Shown here: positions 1 through 5,014 of the stretch, one piece after another | Layout: each line of letters opens with the position of its first letter | Position numbering within the stretch: position 1 is the stretch's first letter | From: Candidatus Fibrimonadales bacterium | GTDB taxonomy: Bacteria > Fibrobacterota > Fibrobacteria > Fibrobacterales > Fibrobacteraceae | Direction: 5' to 3' | NCBI GenBank assembly: GCA_009788135.1 | Contig: WQSA01000083.1 | Span: 2,199 to 9,399 of the forward strand | Length of the DNA stretch: 7,201 bases | Notes under the pieces: generated by a model | Told to the model about the DNA's origin: nothing | Databases searched by the model: none | Seen by the model: the letters and a program-made list of their open reading frames with translations, nothing else | Translations under genes and position numbers: made by a program

Positions 1-234
1 CATTTCATCAACAAACCAGTCCACAACTTCCTGCCTATAGTAAGCAGAACCTTCACCATCGCTCCAAAACAAGCTCGGGCCTTTCAACTGAACTTTCGTT
101 GATGATGTTGTGGATGTTCCACCGCAAATATTATTGCCACAAACCTTTAAAGCACCAAAATGGCTAACCGGACCTGCAAAGGCGGCTGAGGAGAACACAA
201 AGGCGAATACAATCGCTAAGGGGTAATTTTTCAT
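1..234 (-). CDS. GH5-like secreted glycoside hydrolase (cellulase), N-terminal 78 residues; continues off the left edge
   Basis: The reading frame is open from ATG at 234 (minus strand) to the window edge and gives 78 residues. The start is supported by GAGG at 240-243 (complement), 5 nt upstream. Residues 1-20 form a Sec signal peptide: MKNYPLAIVFAFVFSSAAFA with AFA|G as the likely cleavage site. The mature start runs GPVSHFGALKVCGNNICGG, then VQLKGPSLFWSDGEGSAYY and VDWFVDEM. A short strand pair ending in V-Q-L-K-G-x-S, followed by an aromatic segment and V-x-W, is how many bacterial GH5 endoglucanases begin their catalytic barrel. The catalytic glutamates would lie outside the window, so activity cannot be judged. 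It would be exported to act on beta-glucans such as cellulose. It is divergent from the lipoprotein at 376 and shares a 141-bp promoter region with it. Two cysteines (in VCGNNIC) sit at the mature N-terminus. A different glycoside hydrolase family with a similar N-terminal strand pair is possible. Confidence 0.72.
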   Translation of the reverse strand, partial: MKNYPLAIVFAFVFSSAAFAGPVSHFGALKVCGNNICGGTSTTSSTKVQLKGPSLFWSDGEGSAYYRQEVVDWFVDEM

Positions 235-256
235 AAGAACCTCGATTTATATATAT

Positions 257-286
257 AATATAGATTATTTAAAATGAAAATAGCAA
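257..286 (-). promoter_or_regulatory. Candidate promoter of the GH5-like gene
   Basis: On the minus strand TTGCTA (complement of 281-286) is separated by 18 bp from TATATT (complement of 257-262). This would place the transcription start about 15-20 nt before the ATG at 234. The -10 matches 5/6 of the sigma-70 consensus and is identical to the -10 of three other promoters in this window. The surrounding TATATATA run means the exact -10 register is uncertain. Confidence 0.45.
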
Positions 287-319
287 AAAATGGTTGTTTT
301 TTAAAAAAAATGCATTTTT

Positions 320-348
320 TTGTGATATTTTTCGTTTTTTTCTATATT
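320..348 (+). promoter_or_regulatory. Candidate promoter of the Ser-rich lipoprotein gene
   Basis: TTGTGA (320-325), a 17-bp T-rich spacer and TATATT (343-348) lie upstream of the GGGAGG ribosome-binding site (365-370) and the ATG at 376. The expected transcript start near 355 leaves a leader of about 20 nt. The region just upstream (285-341) is a series of A and T tracts around a palindromic A8-TGCA-T7 core. That core could serve either strand of this divergent intergenic region. Confidence 0.5.
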
Positions 349-375
349 TATCACAAAACACCTTGGGAGGCAACC

Positions 376-1335
376 ATGTTAAAGAAAATAATTGCAGTCG
401 GCGCTATATTTGCGCTTTTTGCATGCTCAGGCAAAGATAACTGGGGAGGAGACGAGATATCTTTGCTCTCCAGCGACTCCGAAGGGAAAATTTCCAGTTC
501 TTCGCAAGATAACAACGAGCAAAGCTCCAGCAGTTCCGAAGCGGAGCCCAGTTCCAGCAGTTCGGAAGAGCCTACCGGGCCGCAAATTACTGAGAAAGTT
601 ATAGCAGGCTTTTTGAACAACGCCGCCGCCGAAGAAAATTTTGGAGGCAAACATGCATACGGCTACACTTTAAAAGCCAGCTCTCCGGAAGATTTAACTC
701 TATTTTGGAATATGGAAGAGGCAACAGACGAAAATGGCGAACCTATAATTGGCGAAGACGGCAAAGCGGTTCTTAAATGCCCATTATTCACAGGTACCCA
801 GCCACCGCCAGGAGGAAGATATTGCTACACCAGCAAACCTCCGCAAACAGACGCTATATTGCAAAACACTCTCACAAGCCAGCATTCGCCTCTTCATTAC
901 GTTATCCACAACTCAACAACAAGTACTATGACAATAGACGGCGATCCAGCAATTACGTTGATGAAATACAATCTAAAGGGAGACGGCGATCTGGCTGCAC
1001 TCGCTTTAGACATAACAAATGCAACGCTGCTTAATGGAATCTCAGCCTTTGCTTATAAATACAATGGAGGAACCCATAAGTTCCGTGCCGTATCGCAGTC
1101 CACGGACGACGTAGATTTCTGGTATTATGAGATTCCAAAAACAGAAACGCCTGCTACAGTAATAATTCCCGTAGATGAGCTTACAGGCGTGGGGCTACAT
1201 AAAGACAAGCCTTTTGATATTTCGAAAGTTGTAAAATTTATGTGGCTTGTTGAATACGACAGCGAAGAAGCGGAAAAAAACGAAGGCGATCTTTTTGTTA
1301 ACTACTTCAAAGCGCAAATCCCCGAGGAAGAATAA
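376..1335 (+). CDS. Ser-rich outer-surface lipoprotein with a C-terminal beta-sandwich-like (possibly carbohydrate-binding) domain
   Basis: The protein has 319 residues. The ATG at 376 is preferred over an in-frame ATG at 274 because GGGAGG (365-370) precedes it by 5 nt and because it begins directly with a lipoprotein signal, MLKKIIAVGAIFALFAC. The lipobox is LFAC with Cys17 as the lipidated residue; Ser18 at +2 suggests outer-membrane sorting by the E. coli rule. Residues 32-63 are a flexible linker with blocks of four to five serines split by acidic residues, a style frequent in Fibrobacter surface proteins. From about residue 75 there is a domain of roughly 240 residues. Its late part (AFAYKYNGG, DFWYYEIP, TVIIPVDEL, VVKFMWLVEYD, then GDLFVNYFKAQ) has the strand rhythm of galactose-binding/CBM-like jelly rolls. 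I do not recognise a specific family; sugar binding is an inference. It has its own promoter and ends at a strong terminator, so it is probably monocistronic. The neighbouring GH5-like gene fits a polysaccharide role. Confidence 0.8.
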   Translation: MLKKIIAVGAIFALFACSGKDNWGGDEISLLSSDSEGKISSSSQDNNEQSSSSSEAEPSSSSSEEPTGPQITEKVIAGFLNNAAAEENFGGKHAYGYTLKASSPEDLTLFWNMEEATDENGEPIIGEDGKAVLKCPLFTGTQPPPGGRYCYTSKPPQTDAILQNTLTSQHSPLHYVIHNSTTSTMTIDGDPAITLMKYNLKGDGDLAALALDITNATLLNGISAFAYKYNGGTHKFRAVSQSTDDVDFWYYEIPKTETPATVIIPVDELTGVGLHKDKPFDISKVVKFMWLVEYDSEEAEKNEGDLFVNYFKAQIPEEE

Positions 1336-1346
1336 CTCTTATAAAC

Positions 1347-1379
1347 AAAAAGCCCCTGTTCTATGAACAGGGGCTTTTT
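1347..1379. terminator. Strong bidirectional intrinsic terminator between convergent genes
   Basis: A perfect 15-bp stem (1347-1361 with 1365-1379) has a GC-rich core (GCCCCTGTTC / GAACAGGGGC), a 3-nt TAT loop, and A4-5 on the left with T6 on the right. It therefore ends in a U-tract in both directions. It starts 11 bp after the lipoprotein stop and lies 11 bp from the stop of the minus-strand secreted protein, so it can serve both genes. Confidence 0.93.
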
Positions 1380-1390
1380 TCATTTATTAT

Positions 1391-2611
1391 TTATTTCAGA
1401 ATAATCTTGTTTGTGTAGCCAAGAGACGGAACGCGAAGCATGTAAACGCCTGTGGGCAGATTGTTCAAGTTCATTCTTTGATTTGTTGGAGTCAAGGTCT
1501 GAGTGTAAACAACCTTGCCCTGCAGATTAATCACCTGAACGGCAGCCGGCTTTGCAACAGTCATATAGGCAATTTTGCCAATCATATTGAAGTTAACAGC
1601 ATTTGCAATTTTAGCGCCTGAAGTAATACGATTAGGAGCTGGGTCTGTGTTGCATTCATCATACCAGCCAAACTGCAACAGTTTGAAATTAACAACTGTA
1701 GGTTCATATCCCTTAAGACGGAATTTAACCGCAACCATCTTTTTAGTTGCATCATCTATGCCATAAGGTGCAGGAGCCCAGTTGTCCTGTACAAAATCGC
1801 CGATAGTATTGGGCGTGTATTGATCATTAATATCCAAAGTGCCTTCCCATGTAAATCTTGCTACTTGCGCAGCCCCAGTCCCATCAGGGAGCAAAGCATA
1901 CCACGTGTCATAAGGTTCTTCTTTGTTAGTTCCAGCAGTCGCAAGATCTTCATTCCAGCCAATCTCCATGCCGATATTAGAACCAGTTTCTTTCACAAGA
2001 GTATTTTCGTGGTCACTAATATATGTTACGCAAAAGCCTTTCCTATTTTTTAAATCTCTGGATGGATTTGGAGATTTTCCATTTATATTATCTGCATAAT
2101 TAAGATTAACAGCAAATGATGCTATATCAGGCTGATAACCCGCTGGATCCCCTGGACCTATGCTCAATTTAAGTTCAAGGCCACCCTCCATCTTTGATCT
2201 TCCATCTTCAAGATCAGTTATCTCTGGTCCTTCGCAACTGTTATAATCAGGTCCCACAAAGCTCAGCCATTTACCATCTAATTTAGCCTCTACATAATTA
2301 GTTGTGCTACTTTTCTGGCTAGTTGGCCCACAGTCTATCCTATCTTCCCCTGCACTTGGCCCAGCTACATAGGCAAACCACCAACCGCCAAGCTTTTTAA
2401 AACAAATATCATCTTTGTTTGCTTCATTGAACATATGATCCGGATACTCATCAAAAACATGAGTAGGGTCAACAGTTTTTAAACAAGATTCTACCCATGG
2501 GAATTTAACTATTCCATACACCGTATTAGAATGCCACAAAGACCCCCTAGCCGCAAAAGACATAGTTACGGCCAAAGCTACTGCCAAGCCAATCATTTTA
2601 AACCTATTCAT
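1391..2611 (-). CDS. Secreted protein with C-terminal secretion/sorting-like domain (T9SS-type tail); function unknown
   Basis: The protein has 406 residues. The ATG at 2611 is chosen over the in-frame ATG at 2719 because GGAGGC (complement of 2615-2620) lies just upstream and a clean Sec signal follows: MNRFKMIGLAVALAVTMSFA, cleaved near AFA/AA. The mature body contains GGWWFAYVAG, two cysteine-bearing segments (IDCGP, YNSCEG), KGFCVTYISDHE, YDTWYALLPDG and VVNFKLLQFGWYDEC. The body has six cysteines, so disulfides are plausible. The last ~74 residues (333-406) read AVQVINLQGKVVYTQTL, then NLNNLPTGVYMLRV and KIILK at the extreme C-terminus. This is the pattern of Por/T9SS type A sorting domains and similar tails on Fibrobacter secreted enzymes. 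It is therefore probably exported and surface-attached or released. The middle region resembles, in strand rhythm only, the lipoprotein on the other side of the terminator. I see no catalytic motif; a polysaccharide-binding role is inference. Confidence 0.8.
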   Translation of the reverse strand: MNRFKMIGLAVALAVTMSFAARGSLWHSNTVYGIVKFPWVESCLKTVDPTHVFDEYPDHMFNEANKDDICFKKLGGWWFAYVAGPSAGEDRIDCGPTSQKSSTTNYVEAKLDGKWLSFVGPDYNSCEGPEITDLEDGRSKMEGGLELKLSIGPGDPAGYQPDIASFAVNLNYADNINGKSPNPSRDLKNRKGFCVTYISDHENTLVKETGSNIGMEIGWNEDLATAGTNKEEPYDTWYALLPDGTGAAQVARFTWEGTLDINDQYTPNTIGDFVQDNWAPAPYGIDDATKKMVAVKFRLKGYEPTVVNFKLLQFGWYDECNTDPAPNRITSGAKIANAVNFNMIGKIAYMTVAKPAAVQVINLQGKVVYTQTLTPTNQRMNLNNLPTGVYMLRVPSLGYTNKIILK

Positions 2612-2641
2612 AAAGCCTCCAATAAAGTTTATACAACCTAT

Positions 2642-2671
2642 AATATATATAAAAAAAACAAAAAAAGACAA
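2642..2671 (-). promoter_or_regulatory. Candidate promoter of the secreted sorting-domain protein
   Basis: On the minus strand TTGTCT (complement of 2666-2671), an 18-bp spacer made almost only of T, and TATATT (complement of 2642-2647) precede the ATG at 2611 by about 30 nt. Upstream, A and T tracts begin at intervals of roughly 8-11 nt between about 2650 and 2700. The arrangement closely resembles the leader of the lipoprotein gene at 274-375. Confidence 0.5.
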
Positions 2672-2877
2672 AAAAATTACATTTTTTGGACTTTTTTTAC
2701 ATTTTCGTGTGATTTTCATGGCGAATAAGCAAAATTAGTTTTGACTTCTCCGCTTTTAAATGAATTCTACTGAACTTTTGAGCAGCAAAACTCATTGTTT
2801 TCACATTTTTATGCATTTTTTTCCGGATTTTTCTTTTAAAAAGCGTCTAAGGTATAGACAAGAAATAGGAGGTCTAT

Positions 2878-3696
2878 ATGAACCGCAGTTACAAAGACAG
2901 CGTATTCACAAAATGCTTCGGAACGCCCGAAAACGCATTGGAGGCATATTGTGCCGTAACCGGCAGAAAATACCCGGAAAACGCCAAAGTGGAGATGGTA
3001 ACGCTCTCGGACGCACTCTTCATGGAACAACTCAACGACGTCGCCTTCGTGATAGACGACAAGCTCGTCGTACTCATGGAGCACCAATCGACCGTGAATG
3101 AGAACATACCGCTAAGGATGCTGATATACGTAGCTAGGGAATACGAGCTTATAACAAGCAGCAAGAATCTGTACAAGAAGAAAAAAGTCAAAATACCCAC
3201 TCCGGAATTTGTAGTTTTGTACAACGGCGAAAAGGAAATGGACGACTATGTCGAGATGAGGCTGTCCGAGTCCTTCGAATTCGAGAGCGATGTGAATCTT
3301 GAATTGGTGGTGAAGGCCTACAACATAAACAAGGGCAGGAACACAGACATCGTGTCCAGAAGCCGCTCGCTAAGCGATTACGGCGAGTTCATAGCTGAAG
3401 TCAGGGCAAACTGCAAGGCTATGAGCTTAAAGGATGCAGCTAAGGCAGCCGTCAAAAGCTGCATAAGCCGCAATGTTTTTGCAGATTTTTTGACCCGTCA
3501 CGGGTCGGAGGTAGAGAATATGCTGTTAACTGGCTGGAATATGAAAGAGGCCCTCGAGGTCAGCTATGAAGAAGGCGTTGAGGATGGCATGGAAAAAGGT
3601 GCTGTCATCGGTGAAACTCGTGGCGAAACCAGAGTCCTCGACCTCATGGCAAAAGGCTATGACTATGAACAAATCAAAAAAATCCTTAAATCTTGA
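2878..3696 (+). CDS. Rpn family PD-(D/E)XK nuclease (transposase_31-like)
   Basis: The protein has 272 residues. Its start is fixed by TAGGAGG (2866-2872), 5 nt before the ATG. The N-terminal half is the Rpn/PD-(D/E)XK nuclease domain. Visible motifs are the opening YKDSVFTKCFG, then NDVAF with Asp54, the core strand LVVLMEHQST with Glu68-x-Gln70 (the E-x-Q variant of the catalytic motif), and NIPLRMLIYVAREYE. The catalytic residues look intact. Known Rpn proteins are Mg/Ca-dependent DNA endonucleases linked to RecA-independent recombination and, in E. coli, to phage defence and toxicity. The C-terminal part (from about 215) has the charged Glu/Gly tail typical of the family (YEEGVEDGMEKG) and a last helix, YEQIKKILKS. 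The gene stands alone, convergent to trpS with 28 bp between stops. Its GC-richer codons differ from the AT-rich flanks. Such genes are often multicopy, so recent duplication or transfer is plausible. An internal start at 3520 may give the C-terminal domain separately. Confidence 0.9.
   Translation: MNRSYKDSVFTKCFGTPENALEAYCAVTGRKYPENAKVEMVTLSDALFMEQLNDVAFVIDDKLVVLMEHQSTVNENIPLRMLIYVAREYELITSSKNLYKKKKVKIPTPEFVVLYNGEKEMDDYVEMRLSESFEFESDVNLELVVKAYNINKGRNTDIVSRSRSLSDYGEFIAEVRANCKAMSLKDAAKAAVKSCISRNVFADFLTRHGSEVENMLLTGWNMKEALEVSYEEGVEDGMEKGAVIGETRGETRVLDLMAKGYDYEQIKKILKS
3492..3522 (+). promoter_or_regulatory. Internal in-frame ribosome-binding site and start (58-aa Rpn C-terminal product) with adjoining 15-bp dyad
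   Basis: Inside rpn, GGAGG (3507-3511) lies 8 nt before an ATG (3520) that is in the rpn frame. Initiation there would yield residues 215-272, a 58-aa protein starting MLLTGWNMKEALEV that covers just the tail beyond the nuclease domain. Touching the GGAGG on its 5' side is a perfect dyad, GACCCGT-C-ACGGGTC (3492-3506). In RNA it can form a 6-bp GC-rich hairpin with a 3-nt loop, and in DNA it could be an operator. In E. coli, Rpn genes are reported to encode a short C-terminal antitoxin from an internal start; this is the same geometry. I found no convincing internal promoter. Function here is inference. Confidence 0.4.
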
Positions 3697-3728
3697 AAAT
3701 CATAGCTCAGACTTTTTTCAATCTTTAA
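3686..3728. terminator. Weak A/T-rich inverted repeat across the convergent rpn and trpS stops
   Basis: Arms TTAAATCTTGAAAA (3686-3699) and TTTTCAATCTTTAA (3715-3728) pair over 14 positions with two adjacent mismatches around a 15-nt loop. The structure covers both stop codons (rpn TGA at 3694-3696, trpS TAA at 3725-3727) and includes a T6 run at 3713-3718. It is low in GC, so it is at best a modest terminator for the convergent pair. Confidence 0.25.
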
Positions 3729-4723
3729 ATTATCCCCACTGCATCTCTGATTTCCTGCATAAAAGGCTTGGCAAAAGCTCTGGCCTTTTCTGCTCCATGA
3801 GCTAAAATCTTGTCTATTTGCGTTGTATCTGCCAAAAGCGCATTGTATTTTTCCCTGGGTTTTGCCAAATGCTCCTCCAAAAGCTCGCGTAACGCATCTT
3901 TTGCATGGCCCCATCCCATGCCGCCGGCTCGGTATCTGGCAGCCAAAGCCTCTGCCTGGGCCTCGCTTGCAAAAAGCTTGTACAATGCGAATACATTGCA
4001 CTTTTCCGGATCTTTGGGTTCCTCTATGGTCTGGCTATTCGTTACGATTTTCCCAAGCTTTGCCTTCAATTCCTTAGGCTCCAAAAAAATCTCAATGGTA
4101 TTGCCATAAGACTTGCTCATTTTGCGCCCGTCGAGGCCCGGAATAATATCGGTTTCTGCCTGAATTACAGGCTCCGGCAAAACAAAGACATCCTTGCCGT
4201 AATGCTTGTTAAAACGCTCCGCAATATCACGGCTAAACTCAACATGCTGTTTTTGGTCTTTGCCAACCGGAACAACATCGGATTTAAACATAAGAATATC
4301 CGCATCCATAAGGCATGGATAGCTGTAAAGCCCCATATTAACGCCGTCATCAATGTCCATGCCCGCAGCCTGATTTTTAGCGACTTTGTCTTTGTAAGCG
4401 TGAGCGCGGTTCATAAAACCCTTTGGCGTAAAGCACGAGAGAAGCCATGAAAGCTCAAAAATCTCCGGAATATCGCTTTGCTTGTAAAACAGGCCCTCTT
4501 CTGGATTTAACCCCAGAGCGAGCCAGGTTGCAGCTACCTTGTGGGTATTGCTGCGCATTTCTTCCCTGTTATGCACGGTTGTCAAGGCATGATAGTCCGC
4601 TATAAAATAGACCGTATCGTATTTTTGCCGCAATTCAAGCGCCGGGCGTATTGCGCCGAGGTAATTTCCCAAATGCGGGGTCCCAGTGGGTTTAATGCCA
4701 GTTAAAGATATGGGTTTAGACAT
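3725..4723 (-). CDS. trpS: Tryptophan--tRNA ligase (TrpRS)
   Basis: The protein has 332 residues, the usual bacterial TrpRS length. It is a cytoplasmic class Ic synthetase that charges tRNA-Trp with tryptophan using ATP. The N-terminus, SLTGIKPTGTPHLGNYLGA, contains the class I HIGH-type signature (HLGN, residues 17-20). Residues 151-160 (VPVGKDQKQH) are the conserved G-x-D-Q motif for ATP/tryptophan binding, and GRKMSKSYGN (199-208) carries the KMSKS loop at 201-205. The C-terminal helices (LRELLEEHLAKPREKYNAL) match the anticodon-binding bundle. The sequence is complete. The ATG at 4723 has no evident Shine-Dalgarno sequence, but the protein start fits the family. Upstream of it lies the 99-bp heptamer-repeat element, so the element probably sits in or next to the trpS leader. 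I saw no T-box or trp-leader signature there. Confidence 0.97.
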   Translation of the reverse strand: MSKPISLTGIKPTGTPHLGNYLGAIRPALELRQKYDTVYFIADYHALTTVHNREEMRSNTHKVAATWLALGLNPEEGLFYKQSDIPEIFELSWLLSCFTPKGFMNRAHAYKDKVAKNQAAGMDIDDGVNMGLYSYPCLMDADILMFKSDVVPVGKDQKQHVEFSRDIAERFNKHYGKDVFVLPEPVIQAETDIIPGLDGRKMSKSYGNTIEIFLEPKELKAKLGKIVTNSQTIEEPKDPEKCNVFALYKLFASEAQAEALAARYRAGGMGWGHAKDALRELLEEHLAKPREKYNALLADTTQIDKILAHGAEKARAFAKPFMQEIRDAVGII

Positions 4724-4741
4724 AACAATGCAAATCTAGTA

Positions 4742-4840
4742 AGTTGAGAGTGGAAAGTTGAGAGTGGAGAGTGAAAAAACTCAAAAATAGGTGATTTTAA
4801 GCATTCCTAACTCTCAATTCTCAACTCTCAACTCTCAACT
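4742..4840. mobile_element. Small MITE-like element: inverted arrays of a 7-bp unit around a ~29-bp core, no gene
   Basis: The left arm (4742-4776) is five heptamers: AGTTGAG, AGTGGAA, AGTTGAG, AGTGGAG, AGTGAAA. The right arm (4806-4840), read on the minus strand from the outside in, is AGTTGAG three times, AATTGAG, then a degenerate AGTTAGG. The arms are complementary, allowing a long stem in DNA or RNA. The core has no ORF. The architecture (four units, then an inner AGTGAAA on the left; three outer AGTTGAG units on the right) is the same as in the gene-bearing element at 6477-6909. A candidate 5-bp direct repeat, ATCTA, occurs at 4734-4738 and 4843-4847, but with 1-3 unexplained bases between it and the arms. 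The repeats and pairing are seen directly; mobility is inferred. Confidence 0.6.
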
Positions 4841-4874
4841 TGATCTAAACTCTGTATTAAAATAACTCAAACCC

Positions 4875-4903
4875 TTGAAAATAAGTCTAAAAAATTCTAT
4901 ATT
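4875..4903 (+). promoter_or_regulatory. Promoter of tRNA-Gln and probably the rplY operon
   Basis: TTGAAA (4875-4880), a spacer of exactly 17 bp and TATATT (4898-4903) predict a transcript start near 4910, about 5 nt before the mature tRNA. It is the best sigma-70-like match in the window. No separate promoter or terminator is seen between the tRNA and rplY, so this is the likely promoter for both. Confidence 0.75.
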
Positions 4904-4914
4904 TACATCTCCCT

Positions 4915-4986
4915 TGGGGTATCGTCAAGCGGTAAGACAGCGGGTTTTGATTCCGCCATTCGTTGGTTCGAATCCAGCTACCCCAA
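4915..4986 (+). tRNA. tRNA-Gln (anticodon UUG)
   Basis: The full cloverleaf can be drawn. The acceptor stem is TGGGGTA (4915-4921) with TACCCCA (4979-4985), plus discriminator A at 4986. The D-arm contains AAGCGGTAAGA. The anticodon stem is GCGGG/TCCGC (4940-4944, 4952-4956) around loop TTTTGAT, with anticodon TTG at 4947-4949. The T-arm is GTTGG-TTCGAAT-CCAGC (4962-4978). The sequence is close to bacterial tRNA-Gln genes. CCA is not encoded, so it must be added after transcription. The 3' end is 28 bp from the rplY ATG with no terminator, which suggests cotranscription followed by processing. Confidence 0.97.
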
Positions 4987-5014
4987 TAAAAAAGGACACA
5001 AAATTGGAGATGTT

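Noticed and set aside
274..375. N-terminal extension of the lipoprotein from ATG 274
   Set aside because: It adds 34 hydrophobic, AT-tract-encoded residues that would bury the lipoprotein signal. The ATG at 376 has GGGAGG and a perfect lipobox, and the candidate promoter lies within 274-375.
351..654. Antisense ORFs opposite the Ser-rich linker
   Set aside because: They arise from the repetitive Ser/Glu codons of the lipoprotein and have no RBS or family resemblance.
2612..2719. N-terminal extension of the secreted protein from ATG 2719
   Set aside because: GGAGGC plus a clean signal peptide support the ATG at 2611. The extension is T-tract promoter DNA that happens to stay open.
2878..3696. 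Active transposon carrying the Rpn 'transposase'
   Set aside because: No terminal inverted repeats or target duplications border the gene. Rpn proteins are usually stand-alone nucleases despite the transposase label.
3905..4450. 181-aa plus-strand ORF inside trpS
   Set aside because: It is antisense to a complete, well-conserved trpS, with no RBS and no recognisable protein features.
4742..4840. CRISPR array
   Set aside because: Units are 7 bp, contiguous, without unique spacers, and inverted across the centre. No cas gene is present.
4724..4914. T-box or trp-leader controlling trpS
   Set aside because: No T-box consensus, Trp-codon leader peptide or terminator/antiterminator pair was found. 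The structure present is explained by the heptamer inverted arrays.
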